Source: Candidatus Caccalectryoclostridium excrementigallinarum
Lineage (GTDB): Bacteria > Bacillota > Clostridia > Christensenellales > UBA3700
Reading direction: 5' to 3'
Length of the DNA stretch: 61,077 bases
NCBI GenBank assembly: GCA_018714485.1
Contig: DVNJ01000031.1
Coordinates: 1-61,077, forward strand
The notes under the pieces are model-generated. The model worked only from the letters and a program-made list of their open reading frames with translations, had not been told where the DNA came from and ran no database searches. Both the position numbers and the translations under genes were made by a program. Position 1 is the stretch's first letter. Every line of letters begins with the position of its first letter. Of the stretch, positions 28,768 to 37,996 are shown in pieces.

Positions 28768-30066
28768 TTATGCCTCAGCCGCCTCGACAGCCGCGGAAAG
28801 ATCCGCCAAGCCGCGCAGCGTATAGGCATGCTTACGCTCTTTTTTATCCTTTATTTTCGCGCCCGAAAGCGGCGGCAAAATGCCGAAGTTCGCGTTCATT
28901 GGCTGATAGTTTTCGCTCGCCGTCAAAAGATGCCTGCTCAACGCGCCGCAGATGGTGGTCGGCGGCGGCATAAACGCCTTCTTTCCCGCCGCACGCCTGT
29001 CGATGTTTATCGCGCACAAAAGCCCGGAAGCGATACTCTCGACATAACCTTCGACCCCGCTTAGCTGACCGGCGATATAGACATCGGGCGCACTTTTCAG
29101 CGAAAAGTCCTCGTTGAGCGCGGCGGGCGCGTTGATATATGTATTACGGTGCATGATCCCGTAGCGCAGAAATTCCGCTCTCTCCAACGCGGGAATGAGC
29201 GAAAAGACCCGCTTTTGCTCGGAAAATTTCAGGTTAGTCTGAAATCCGACCAGATTATATGCGTTTGCGGCGAGGTTTTCCCTGCGCAGCTGCAAGACGG
29301 CGTAAGGTCTCTCTCCCTCGGGAGTTTTCAGCCCGACGGGACGCAGCGGTCCGTAACGCATGGCGTCCTCGCCTCGCGCGGCAAGCGCTTCGATAGGCAT
29401 ACACCCTTCGAAAACGTCTCCCTTCTCGAACTCATGCAGTACGGCTTTTTCCGCCGTGAGCAACGCCTCGCGGAATTTTATGTATTCCTCTTTGTCCATG
29501 GGACAGTTGAGGTAATCCGCCTCTCCTTTTCCGTATCTCGCCGCGAAAAAGGACTTTTTCATATCCACGCTTTCCGCGCTCACTATGGGCGCGACCGCGT
29601 CGTAAAAATGCAGGCGCGCGCCGCATTTTTCCGCCAGATACTCGGTCATCTTTGCCGAGACCATGGGACCGCAGGCGATAACGGTCACCCCTTGTTCTTC
29701 CGCCCCGCTCGCCTCTTCGCGCACTATCTTCACGCCTGCGCCCTCAAGCTCTTTGAGCACGAGCGCGGAAAACAGCTCTCTGTCCACGGCAAGCGCGCCG
29801 CCCGCGGGCACCGCCGCTTTTTCCGCAAGCGGCAAAAGCGAGCTGCTAAGCCGCTTCAATTCGAGTTTCAGCATTCCCGAGGCGGTGTCTTCGCCCACGG
29901 CTTTGAGGCTGTTGCTGCAAACAAGCTCCGCGGGCATATCCGTCTTGTGACAAGGGGTGCTCTTTATCCCTCTCATCTCTTTCAAGACGACGTTATGTCC
30001 CCGCTTTGCCAAATAGCATGCCGCCTCGCTCCCCGCAAGCCCGGCTCCGATCACGGTCACTTTCAC
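28768..30066 (-). CDS. trmFO: Methylenetetrahydrofolate-tRNA-(uracil-54) methyltransferase TrmFO
   Basis: TrmFO makes ribothymidine 54 in tRNA using methylene-tetrahydrofolate and FAD. The 432-residue product begins [20 protein letters not shown] (FAD Rossmann motif), has CSNSLKAV with a catalytic Cys, [12 protein letters not shown] and the C-terminal folate-binding [13 protein letters not shown]. The start is a GTG at 30066 overlapping the topA stop as GTGA. Gene order topA-trmFO-hslVU is classical. Confidence 0.96.
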   Translation of the reverse strand: MKVTVIGAGLAGSEAACYLAKRGHNVVLKEMRGIKSTPCHKTDMPAELVCSNSLKAVGEDTASGMLKLELKRLSSSLLPLAEKAAVPAGGALAVDRELFSALVLKELEGAGVKIVREEASGAEEQGVTVIACGPMVSAKMTEYLAEKCGARLHFYDAVAPIVSAESVDMKKSFFAARYGKGEADYLNCPMDKEEYIKFREALLTAEKAVLHEFEKGDVFEGCMPIEALAARGEDAMRYGPLRPVGLKTPEGERPYAVLQLRRENLAANAYNLVGFQTNLKFSEQKRVFSLIPALERAEFLRYGIMHRNTYINAPAALNEDFSLKSAPDVYIAGQLSGVEGYVESIASGLLCAINIDRRAAGKKAFMPPPTTICGALSRHLLTASENYQPMNANFGILPPLSGAKIKDKKERKHAYTLRGLADLSAAVEAAEA

Positions 30067-32165
30067 TCTTCGCTCCCGCCCTCTTCTTTCACGGGCACGG
30101 ATTCGCTGTATCCGCACTTCTTGTCAAGGCAGACGTATCTATGCTTCTCGCCCTTGCCCACCTGTTTCATGAAGCCGCCGCACTTGGGGCACCTGTAAGG
30201 CGCGGGCAGATCCCAGGCGATGAAGTCGCACTCGGGATAACCCGAGCAGGAATAAAACACGTTGCCCTTTTTAGACACTTTCCTGATTATCCCCTTGCCG
30301 CAGACGGGACAGGTGGCGACATATCCCCCGTAAGGCTTGGTGAACTTGCAGTGCGGATAATTGGGGCAGGCGAGAAACTTTCCGAACTTGCCCTCGCGCA
30401 CGACCATTTTAGCCCCGCACTTTTCGCATATCTCGTCAGTTTCTTCGGGTTTTTGGCGCATATTCGCCCCGTCGAAGCGCGCCATCGCGCAGCGCTTCTT
30501 GAAGTCGGGATAAAAGTCGGAGATGATCTTTTCCCATTTGACTCCCCCGCCTTCCACTCTGTCCAGATCCATCTCCATGTCGGAAGTGAACTTGACGTCC
30601 ATGATGTTGGGGAAATATTTGACCAGCATGTCGCAGACGGTCTCGCCCAGCTCTGTCGGACGAATGGATTTTCCGTCTTTTTCGATATAATCCCTCTTGG
30701 AGATGACCGCTATCGTCGCCGCGTAAGTGCTCGGTCTGCCTATGCCGTTGTCCTCCATGCCCTTGACCAACGTCGCGTCGGTAAAACGCGCGGGAGGCGT
30801 GGTGAACTTTTGCTCGGCTTTCATCTCTTTAAGAATGAAAGTTTCCCCCTCTTTGATGTCGGGAAGAGCCTTGCCGCTCTTTTCCTCACCTTCTCCCGCA
30901 GGCATATAAGCCGCCTGCCAGCCGTTGAATTTGAGCGTCTTTCCTTTGAGCACGTAGCCGTACACCTTGTCGGAAACCGAGTTGACGTGCACGGTGAGCG
31001 TGTCGAACAGCGCCGGCGCCATCTGGCTGGCGACAAAGCGGTCGTAGATGAGCTTATAAAGTTTATACATGCTGCGTTGCAGCTTGTCTTTGAGCGATTC
31101 GGGCGTCATCGCGAGCGAGATCGGACGGATCGCCTCGTGCGCGTCCTGCGCGCCGCTCTTGGCTTTATAGACGTTGGGACGCACGGGCGCATAGTTGTCG
31201 CCGAAGTTACTGCGGATATAGGCGAGCGCCTCGTTCTGCGCGTCGGAAGAGACGCGCGTGCTGTCCGTACGTATATAAGTCACGAGCGCCGTATGTCCCA
31301 TTCCCGGTATGTCGACGCCTTCATAAAGCTGCTGCGCGAGCTGCATGACCTGCGCGGGCGTCAGATTGAGCTTGGATGCGCCGTCTTGCTGCATGGTAGA
31401 GGTCGTGAAGGGGGGATGCGGACGGGAAACGGACGTGTCGCGCTTGACGCTGTCGGCATACCACCTGCCCGCCTTACTGCCATTCACTATCTCGTCGGCG
31501 AGCTGCTTATTGCCCACCTTCGTCTTTTTTCCGTCGATGTCGTTAAAGTCGCATTTGAGCATCGCGGGCACGTCGTCTTTGAAGAGCACGGCGGCGATGT
31601 TCCAATATTCTTCCGGCTTGAAGTCGCGTATCTCGCGCTCCCTGTCCACGACCATCTTCAAGGCGACGGATTGAACTCTCCCCGCGGAAAGACCGTTTTT
31701 AATCTTTCTCGACAAAATGGGCGACACTTCGTAACCCACAAGCCTGTCGAGCACTCTGCGCGCCTGCTGGGCGTTCACGAGATTGATGTTTATCCTGCGC
31801 GGATGTTCGAGCGCGGCGAGCACGGCTTTTTTGGATATTTCGTTGAACTCGATGCGGATATCGCCGTCGGGAAGCTTGAACACCTGCGAAATATGCCACG
31901 ATATGGCTTCTCCCTCGCGGTCGGGGTCGGTCGCGAGATAGACTTTGTCCGCCTTGGCTATCGCCTTGCGCAAATTCTCGATCGTCTGCTTCTTGCTTTC
32001 GGTAATGACGTATTCGGGCTTGAAATCGTGTTCGATGTCAATGCCCATGCGATGTTCGGGCAAATCGCTTATATGCCCGCCCGACGCCATGACCATATAT
32101 TGCTTTCCCAAATATTTGGAAATTGTTTTCGCCTTGTGCGGCGACTCGACTATGATAAGATCCAT
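30063..32165 (-). CDS. topA: DNA topoisomerase I
   Basis: Type IA topoisomerase relaxing negative supercoils. The 700-residue product has the Toprim start DLIIVESPHKAKTISKYLG, the acidic DPDREGEAISWH site, and the catalytic tyrosine in ALVTYIRTDSTRVS near residue 299. Three C-terminal four-cysteine zinc fingers start at CEKCGAKM, CPVCGKGI and CPKCGGFM. Length matches Firmicute TopA. It follows dprA by 17 bases and is coupled to trmFO. Confidence 0.97.
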   Translation of the reverse strand: MDLIIVESPHKAKTISKYLGKQYMVMASGGHISDLPEHRMGIDIEHDFKPEYVITESKKQTIENLRKAIAKADKVYLATDPDREGEAISWHISQVFKLPDGDIRIEFNEISKKAVLAALEHPRRININLVNAQQARRVLDRLVGYEVSPILSRKIKNGLSAGRVQSVALKMVVDREREIRDFKPEEYWNIAAVLFKDDVPAMLKCDFNDIDGKKTKVGNKQLADEIVNGSKAGRWYADSVKRDTSVSRPHPPFTTSTMQQDGASKLNLTPAQVMQLAQQLYEGVDIPGMGHTALVTYIRTDSTRVSSDAQNEALAYIRSNFGDNYAPVRPNVYKAKSGAQDAHEAIRPISLAMTPESLKDKLQRSMYKLYKLIYDRFVASQMAPALFDTLTVHVNSVSDKVYGYVLKGKTLKFNGWQAAYMPAGEGEEKSGKALPDIKEGETFILKEMKAEQKFTTPPARFTDATLVKGMEDNGIGRPSTYAATIAVISKRDYIEKDGKSIRPTELGETVCDMLVKYFPNIMDVKFTSDMEMDLDRVEGGGVKWEKIISDFYPDFKKRCAMARFDGANMRQKPEETDEICEKCGAKMVVREGKFGKFLACPNYPHCKFTKPYGGYVATCPVCGKGIIRKVSKKGNVFYSCSGYPECDFIAWDLPAPYRCPKCGGFMKQVGKGEKHRYVCLDKKCGYSESVPVKEEGGSEE

Positions 32166-32182
32166 CCTCTACCCGTTCTCCC

Positions 32183-33181
32183 TCAAATTCCGTAATTGGC
32201 GACCACATAATAATTGCCGCTCAATCTTCTCACTTTTCCGTCAAGCTCCATTTTCATCAACAGTTTCGCGACTTCTTCTATGCTCAGATCGCTGTTCGCG
32301 GCGATCGCCGTATAGTGAGCGCGTCCTTCTCTCTCCAAAATATCTATCAGTTTTTGTTCTTCCGGCGTGTATATCTGCGTTCTGTTCAGACCGTCGTCTT
32401 TCCCGCCCGTGTCGTATATTATGTCCCCTATCCTGGTCACGAGCCTTCCGCATTCCTTCAATCTCTCGTTACAGCCCTCGCTCGAACGGGAGAATATGCT
32501 TCCCGGGACGAGCCAAAGCTCCCTGCCCAGATCCAACGCGAGATCCGCCGTTATCAACGCTCCGCTGCCCACGCCCGCTTCCGTGACGAGAACTCCCTTC
32601 GAGATCGCGGCGAGAAGGCGGTTGCGTTCGGGGAACCTGAACGCGAGCGGCGGCGTTCCGAGCGGATATTCCGAGAGCAGAAGTCCGTTTTGCCCCACCT
32701 CTTCGATAAGTTCGGCGTTTTCGGGCGGATATTTCTTATCCAAGCCGCAGGCGGCGATACCGATAGTCTTGCCGCCGCATTTAAGCGCCGCCTTATGCGC
32801 GATCGCGTCTATACCCGAGGCAAGCCCGCTCACGATCGTGACGCCCGCTTCCGCCAACCCTTTGGCGAAATACTCCGTCGCTTCCACGCCGTATCTCGTG
32901 GCGCGGCGGGTACCGACCACGGTCACGCAGGTCGTCTCGAGCAAAGCAAGATCGCCTTTCGCGTAAAAGAGCACGGGCGGCTCATAAAGATCGAGAAAGC
33001 TATGCGGATACTGAAAGTCCTCGCGCGTTACGACGCTTATCCCGCTCTTTTCGAGCTTTGTGAGATATTTCTCGTCCACGACGGGACGGGCGGCGTTTAT
33101 CCTGTCCGCATCTTCACAGCGCTTTTTCGGACTCGAGCCGAAACTCGCGGCGATATAAGCTTTCCTCTTCTCCTCGTCCAT
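32183..33181 (-). CDS. dprA: DNA processing protein DprA
   Basis: DprA binds incoming single-stranded DNA and loads RecA during natural transformation. The 332-residue product has the DprA Rossmann core with VGTRRATRYG near residue 106, GLASGIDAIAHKAAL, PLGTPPLAFRFPERNRL and VTEAGVGSGALITA. A C-terminal winged-helix domain (ILEREGRAHYTAIAAN) follows. The ATG at 33181 shares its A with the comM stop (TGATG). Its pairing with comM suggests at least a relic of competence. Confidence 0.95.
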   Translation of the reverse strand: MDEEKRKAYIAASFGSSPKKRCEDADRINAARPVVDEKYLTKLEKSGISVVTREDFQYPHSFLDLYEPPVLFYAKGDLALLETTCVTVVGTRRATRYGVEATEYFAKGLAEAGVTIVSGLASGIDAIAHKAALKCGGKTIGIAACGLDKKYPPENAELIEEVGQNGLLLSEYPLGTPPLAFRFPERNRLLAAISKGVLVTEAGVGSGALITADLALDLGRELWLVPGSIFSRSSEGCNERLKECGRLVTRIGDIIYDTGGKDDGLNRTQIYTPEEQKLIDILEREGRAHYTAIAANSDLSIEEVAKLLMKMELDGKVRRLSGNYYVVANYGI

Positions 33182-34713
33182 CAATCCCAATATTTCCTGT
33201 CGAGCGAGCGATATTGCACCGCTTCGGTCAGATGCTCCGCTTTTATCTCTCCGCCGCCCGCAAGATCCGCGATCGTGCGCGCGACTTTCAATATCCTCGT
33301 CCCCGCGCGGGCGGTGAGGTTGAGCTTTTCGTAGGCGGCGCGCAGTATGTCGTCGCACTCGCGCGTCAGTCTGCAATATTTACGCATATCGGCGTTGTCC
33401 ATGCGCGCGTTGACGAAAGTGTTCTTTCCCGCGTAACGCTCGCGTTGAATGGCACGCGCCGCCTCGACTCTCGCCTTTATCGCGGCGCTGCTTTCGGCAG
33501 GCTCCTTACTTTGCAGTTCGTCGTAACTTATCCCGTCCACCTCGACGTGAAGGTCTATCCTGTCGAGAAGAGGTCCCGAGAGTTTGCCGATATATCTCCT
33601 GATCTCGGCGGGCGTACATCTGCATTCGCGCGTGGCGCTGCCGTAATTGCCGCAGGGGCAGGGATTCATTCCCGCGACGAGCATAAATCTCGCCGGATAT
33701 TCCGCCGTTATGCGCGCTCTCGCCACCGTGACCACTCCGTCTTCGAGCGGCTGACGCAGCGCTTCAAGCGTGCGGCGGTTATATTCGGGCGCTTCGTCCA
33801 AAAATAAAACGCCGTTATGCGCCAAAGAGACCTCTCCCGGGCGGGCATAAGTTCCGCCGCCCGTGAGCGCGGGGATAGTCGCCGTGTGATGAGGCGCCCT
33901 GAAAGGACGCGCGGAAACTATGCCCTTGTTCGGATCGAGAACTCCCGCGACAGAATGTATCTTCGTCACTTCGATAGCCTCTTCAAAGGTCATGTCGGGC
34001 ATGATCGTCGGAACGCATTTCGCCATCAGCGTCTTGCCCGAGCCGGGAGGTCCGACCATGAGAATGTTATGCCCGCCCGCGACGGCTATCTCGATCGCTC
34101 TGCGCGCGAAAAACTGCCCTTTCACGTCGGCAAAATCCACGCTGTACTTGTTTATCTCCTCTTCGGGCACGAAACTCTTCGTCCGCAGGGGAAGATGTTT
34201 TTCCCTGTTGCACAAAAAGTCGCATGCCTGCCTGAGCGAGGAAACGGTGTAAACTTCCGCGCCCGCGACATAGGACGCCTCTTTGGCATTGCCTTCGGGC
34301 AGCAAAAATTTCGTTTTGCCCTCCTGCATCGCGGCGATGATGATGGGCATGATACCGTTGACGGGGCGCACGCTCCCGTCGAGCGAAAGCTCGCCCAGCA
34401 GCGTGAGATCTTTATATCTCGCCTCGGGCAGCTGCTCGCTCGCGGCGAGTATTCCCACGGCGATGGGAAGATCGAACAGCGCGCCCTCTTTTTTGCAGTC
34501 GGCAGGCGCAAGATTAACGGTTATGCGCTTGGTCGGATACTTGAATCCGCTATTTTTAATGGCTGCGCGGACGCGCTCCCGCGACTCTTTCACCGCGGTG
34601 TCGGGAAGACCGACGGTCTCGTAACCGGGCAGACCCGCATTGAGATCCGTCTCTATGTCGACCGCAAGCCCCGAAAGCCCTTCGAGCGTATAACTGTTTA
34701 TCTTCGCCAGCAT
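33181..34713 (-). CDS. comM: ComM/YifB family Mg-chelatase-like AAA+ ATPase
   Basis: ComM is a hexameric helicase that drives branch migration of incoming DNA in transformation. The 510-residue product has the N-terminal Lon-protease-like fold (SLDGSVRPVNGIMPI), Walker A GPPGSGKTLMAKC near residue 218, Walker B VLFLDEAPEYNR, a zinc cluster (NPCPCGNYG, CRCTP) and the C-terminal AGTRILKVARTIADL domain. It begins inside the stop codon of the upstream membrane protein gene (TGATG), so the two are cotranslated. Confidence 0.95.
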   Translation of the reverse strand: MLAKINSYTLEGLSGLAVDIETDLNAGLPGYETVGLPDTAVKESRERVRAAIKNSGFKYPTKRITVNLAPADCKKEGALFDLPIAVGILAASEQLPEARYKDLTLLGELSLDGSVRPVNGIMPIIIAAMQEGKTKFLLPEGNAKEASYVAGAEVYTVSSLRQACDFLCNREKHLPLRTKSFVPEEEINKYSVDFADVKGQFFARRAIEIAVAGGHNILMVGPPGSGKTLMAKCVPTIMPDMTFEEAIEVTKIHSVAGVLDPNKGIVSARPFRAPHHTATIPALTGGGTYARPGEVSLAHNGVLFLDEAPEYNRRTLEALRQPLEDGVVTVARARITAEYPARFMLVAGMNPCPCGNYGSATRECRCTPAEIRRYIGKLSGPLLDRIDLHVEVDGISYDELQSKEPAESSAAIKARVEAARAIQRERYAGKNTFVNARMDNADMRKYCRLTRECDDILRAAYEKLNLTARAGTRILKVARTIADLAGGGEIKAEHLTEAVQYRSLDRKYWD

Positions 34714-36956
34714 CAGTTCTTTTTGTCCTTTCTGTTCTTGATCGCCTGTTTGAGCCATTCAAAGCGCAGATCGGATCTTATCATATCGAAAAATCTGCCG
34801 CTGTGATATTTGAGCGTTTTCTCGCGGTTATAGTAGCAAAGATCGATGACCACATAGACGAGCGCAAACGCGAGCAGCACGGTAAAGACGCTGAACACGA
34901 TCATGAACGCCGACTTCGAAGGGAACATGAGATATTGCATGTCGCCCGACGAGGCGATGAACCCTCCCCTGCCGATGAGCTGCGCGACGTTGAGGAAATG
35001 CGTGAGCGATAGCGCGCCGAAGATGCTCATGAGGCGAATATCGGGCACGAGAATGATATACGCGAGCAAAAGCAGCAGTCCGAGCGTCATCACCTCGACC
35101 GTGATCCCCGTGCCGATAGCGGCAAAGAGAATGACGGAAACGCCGCTCGTGAGCATGAGGTCGGCGGTCGATCTACCGTTGAGGAAATAATTGAGCGCGG
35201 AAAGTATGGCGAGCGCCGCGCCGAAAAGCCAGGTGCAAACGCCCAAAGCCGAACTTGTGACGCCGCTGTTGGCAAGCCCGAACATCGCATACATGTTGAA
35301 TGCGTCGTTGGACATATAGATATTCGAGGCAAACCAAGCGTACATCTGATCGAAGACGGCAAAGTAGCTGCCCTGCGAATAATAAGGCATCATCATGGGC
35401 AGCGCCGCCAGATAGAACACGACCAGGCTTGCGACCGCCTGCGCGGCTATGATAAGTCCCGTCTTGCCCCTTTCCGCCTTGTCCGCTTTGACCACGGCGC
35501 CGATCTGATAGATGAGGATCGTGGGCAAAAGCAGTATGACCCAGTTGTCGAACATGAGCGCCAAGGTGAACATGACGCCGGCGAGCGCGGCTTTTGCCGT
35601 ATTATAACCGCCGCTCTCCTTTCCGTCCAAAAGCATGATATGGAGCATTCCCATGACAAAGGGCATAGCCAAGCTGAGATATGAGCCGTAAAGCGCGCTC
35701 TGCGTGAAGAACACGGGAAGCACGGCGTAAAAGCCCGCGTAGCACGCCGCCGTTCTCACCGAAGAGGTATAGCGCGCGGCGAAGGTGTAAATGAGATAGC
35801 AGGTCACTATATCCGCCAAGACCGTGGGGATACGCAGCGTGACCGCCATCGCCATACTTCCGCCCTGCACGCCGAGCATGGTTGCGATACGGGCGAATAT
35901 CCAGATGACGTATGCGGAAAGCGAGGGCACGCCGGGCAAGGCGGTATATGCCTGTCCCCAGCCGTCCGTGTTGACCGCGCTGTAAAGTCCGTAATAGCTT
36001 GCCGAGATCTCGCCGAAACCGAAAGTGGTCACGGTCACGATAAAGCGCACGATGAACGCCCCGAGCATCGCATAGGTGAAGAGGGCGAGCGGCGAGACGA
36101 ACGCCTTTGCGGAAAAGCCTCTCTTTGCCGCGGCGCCGCCGTTTTCGTCGGAGAGCGGAGCCGAAAGAGTTTCCGCCTTTTCGACGATGTCCTTACCCAT
36201 GGCATATCTGACGAATTTGACCAAAAGATACGCCGCAAGCACGGTCACCAACGCCAAAAGCACGACGTAAACATAGGAGCCCGCCGTCGCCATGCTGTAA
36301 GTTCCGTCCTGCTTGAGTATGCCGACAAAGTGCTCGTCCGCGCTCACGGAAGCATCCGTCTCCACGACGGAAATGTCGTCGAAATAGACAAGTCCGCTGG
36401 GAGCGGCTTCACTGTTGCCGATACCGACAAAGAGGGTAAAATCCGCGCTTGCCTTGGCTTGGAAATAGATATAGCATTCGACCCACTTATTGCCCGAGGG
36501 CGAACCGTATTCGGTTATGCTCGCCTGAGTCACGTTCATGCCGAGAAAATCGCTGTCCTCGGTGAAGCCGAGCACGACGCCGACGTCGCGTTCGTCGTCC
36601 TCTCCCTCGTCGAGCGTCACGGGCGTGAGGCTTTGGATCTTGATTCGCGCCGAAAGCTTGTAATATCTGTTGTTTTTGAGCGAAACGCTCTGCGTGATAT
36701 AAGTCCACGCGGAAGAAGCGTTCACGGAAAGCGAATATTTCGTGCCGTTGTTCTTGGTCGCGTCGTCGCTCCCGGACGGCTGCACGGTGACTTTTTCGCT
36801 GGAAGTATCGTTGATCGTCCATCCGTCGGCTTTGCCGTTTTCGAAATCGCCGTTCGTCACGATAGCGCCGCCGCTTTCGCCGCACGCGGCAAAAACTATC
36901 GCGCATATTATCGCAAGACAAACGATTGCCATCAAAAGACTTTTGCGAGTTTTCAT
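34713..36956 (-). CDS. Lipobox-bearing membrane protein with carbohydrate-binding-like head and GT-C-like core
   Basis: I do not recognise this 747-residue protein as a named family. Residues 1-25 form a signal sequence with a lipobox-like FAAC. Residues about 28-205 are an all-beta jelly roll resembling family 4/9 carbohydrate-binding modules (TNGDFENGKADGWTIN, then GLVYFDDISVVE). A membrane segment follows at about 225-247, a hydrophilic linker, then roughly eleven more membrane segments in the pattern of GT-C glycosyltransferases. The signature loops look degenerate: LYGSYLS where related GT-C proteins have WGQ-x-D-S, and GFGEIS in the first loop. It has its own promoter and an AGGAG site, and is translationally coupled to comM. 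A transport, sensing or glycan-transfer role cannot be decided from sequence. Confidence 0.8.
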   Translation of the reverse strand: MKTRKSLLMAIVCLAIICAIVFAACGESGGAIVTNGDFENGKADGWTINDTSSEKVTVQPSGSDDATKNNGTKYSLSVNASSAWTYITQSVSLKNNRYYKLSARIKIQSLTPVTLDEGEDDERDVGVVLGFTEDSDFLGMNVTQASITEYGSPSGNKWVECYIYFQAKASADFTLFVGIGNSEAAPSGLVYFDDISVVETDASVSADEHFVGILKQDGTYSMATAGSYVYVVLLALVTVLAAYLLVKFVRYAMGKDIVEKAETLSAPLSDENGGAAAKRGFSAKAFVSPLALFTYAMLGAFIVRFIVTVTTFGFGEISASYYGLYSAVNTDGWGQAYTALPGVPSLSAYVIWIFARIATMLGVQGGSMAMAVTLRIPTVLADIVTCYLIYTFAARYTSSVRTAACYAGFYAVLPVFFTQSALYGSYLSLAMPFVMGMLHIMLLDGKESGGYNTAKAALAGVMFTLALMFDNWVILLLPTILIYQIGAVVKADKAERGKTGLIIAAQAVASLVVFYLAALPMMMPYYSQGSYFAVFDQMYAWFASNIYMSNDAFNMYAMFGLANSGVTSSALGVCTWLFGAALAILSALNYFLNGRSTADLMLTSGVSVILFAAIGTGITVEVMTLGLLLLLAYIILVPDIRLMSIFGALSLTHFLNVAQLIGRGGFIASSGDMQYLMFPSKSAFMIVFSVFTVLLAFALVYVVIDLCYYNREKTLKYHSGRFFDMIRSDLRFEWLKQAIKNRKDKKN

Positions 36957-36983
36957 TGAAATGCTCCTATGTATGCTAAATAT

Positions 36984-37012
36984 ATAATAATAAATATAAA
37001 GAGCGTTTGCAA
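36984..37012 (-). promoter_or_regulatory. Promoter of the GT-C-like gene and the comM-glyA operon
   Basis: Minus strand: -35 TTGCAA (37007-37012), 17-base spacer, -10 TATTAT (36984-36989). The leader of about 21 bases contains AGGAG. I see no later strong promoter before hisS, so it may drive ten genes down to glyA. Confidence 0.65.
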
Positions 37013-37094
37013 GCGTTTTAAGATATTTGGATAAAAGCGAAGGGATTTTTTTCGCGTAAAGCGTCCTCTTCCTGCCTCATTTTACAAAAAGAGA

Positions 37095-37124
37095 TAAAAA
37101 AATCCCCCGCGGGGAACGCGGGGG
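37095..37124 (-). terminator. Rho-independent terminator after rplS
   Basis: CCCCCGCG (37104-37111) pairs perfectly with CGCGGGGG (37117-37124) around a five-base loop; on the minus strand the stem is followed by seven T. Very strong. Confidence 0.95.
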
Positions 37125-37141
37125 AAAAGCTTTTGTCTCTC

Positions 37142-37489
37142 TTACTTGATGACTTCCGCAAGTTTGGCTGCCTTGCCGCTCCTGTTCCTCAGATAATAGA
37201 GCTTAGCCCTTCTGACCTTACCATGACGAATGACGTCGATGTGGTCTATCTTGGGAGAATGAACGGGGAAAGTCCTTTCCACGCCCACGCCGTTGGAGAT
37301 CTTGCGCACGGTCATGGTCTCTCTGATGCTGCCGCCTCTGAAAGCGATGATGATGCCTTCAAAAGCCTGCAATCTTTCCTTGTTTCCTTCAACGACCTTG
37401 ACGAACACTTTGACCGTGTCGCCGATGGCGAGTTTGGGAAGATCGGTACGCATACCCTCTTTTTCGATCACGTCTATCAAATTACTCAT
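37142..37489 (-). CDS. rplS: Large ribosomal subunit protein bL19
   Basis: bL19 sits at the 30S-50S interface. The 115-residue product has the typical [30 protein letters not shown] opening (signature near residues 15-45), [32 protein letters not shown] and a short tail. In Bacillus rplS lies between trmD and rbgA. Here it has moved behind yraN as a one-gene unit with its own promoter, structured leader, GGAGG site and strong terminator. Confidence 0.97.
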   Translation of the reverse strand: MSNLIDVIEKEGMRTDLPKLAIGDTVKVFVKVVEGNKERLQAFEGIIIAFRGGSIRETMTVRKISNGVGVERTFPVHSPKIDHIDVIRHGKVRRAKLYYLRNRSGKAAKLAEVIK

Positions 37490-37580
37490 TGACTTATACC
37501 TCCGAATTTACGCGATGTTCACGAGCGTCTTGGGATTTTTTTACGTCGGCGGAACACCCGAAGTCTTATTTTGCCTGCAT
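37490..37580 (-). ncRNA. Structured 5' leader of rplS, candidate L19 ribosomal-protein leader
   Basis: The roughly 85-base untranslated leader has clear pairing potential. In RNA sense, CTTCGGG pairs (one bulge) with CCCAAG, TGTTC pairs with GAACA downstream (a possible pseudoknot), and ACGC pairs with GCGT just before the GGAGG site. The primary sequence resembles the L19 leader known from Firmicutes as I remember it. It would let free bL19 repress its own mRNA. Position directly upstream of rplS supports this; a covariance-model match was not possible. Confidence 0.6.
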
Positions 37581-37609
37581 ATTTTATCATAAAAAAACAC
37601 GCTTGACAA
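37581..37609 (-). promoter_or_regulatory. Promoter of rplS
   Basis: Minus strand: -35 TTGTCA (37604-37609), 17-base spacer, -10 TAAAAT (37581-37586). It lies in the AT-rich gap between yraN and rplS. Confidence 0.7.
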
Positions 37610-37639
37610 CTGTTTTTACTCACAAAAACGAGATTTTTG

Positions 37640-37996
37640 TCATAAATCGTTCATGTCAAAGGCGTTTTCCAGATATTCCGCCTCTCCGCGCAAAATATCG
37701 ATCACGTCAAAGCGGACGTCGCACTCTTCCATATGATGCGACATAAGATACATCTGTGCCGCCCGAACTATCTTTCTCCTCTTGGCGCGCGTCACCGCTT
37801 CCGCTCCCCTGCCGAAGCTTTCGCTCTCCCTGCTCTTGACCTCGATGAAGACGACGCAGCCCTTGTCGAGCGCGATTATATCTATCTCGCCGACGCGGCA
37901 GGAATAGTTGCGCCGCAGAATATGCATGCCGCGTTTTTTCAGAATATATTCGCAGGCGGCTTGCTCGCCTATCACTCCTCCTGCCCGCGTGTTCAT
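37640..37996 (-). CDS. yraN: YraN/UPF0102 family nuclease-fold protein
   Basis: The 118-residue product belongs to UPF0102, a predicted endonuclease-like family of unknown substrate often found next to rnhB. The restriction-nuclease fold signature is visible: GEQAACEYILKKRG at the N-terminus, RNYSCRVGEIDIIALD near 29 and VVFIEVKSRES near 49 (the GEID-x-D-EVK catalytic pattern). It overlaps rnhB by four bases (ATGA) and ends the ylxM operon; only a weak AT-rich hairpin (37622-37640) follows. Confidence 0.93.
   Translation of the reverse strand: MNTRAGGVIGEQAACEYILKKRGMHILRRNYSCRVGEIDIIALDKGCVVFIEVKSRESESFGRGAEAVTRAKRRKIVRAAQMYLMSHHMEECDVRFDVIDILRGEAEYLENAFDMNDL

Noticed and set aside
37622..37640. 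Hairpin ACAAAAA/TTTTTGT after yraN as a terminator
   Set aside because: The stem is only A-T pairs and has no separate T-run; too weak to call.
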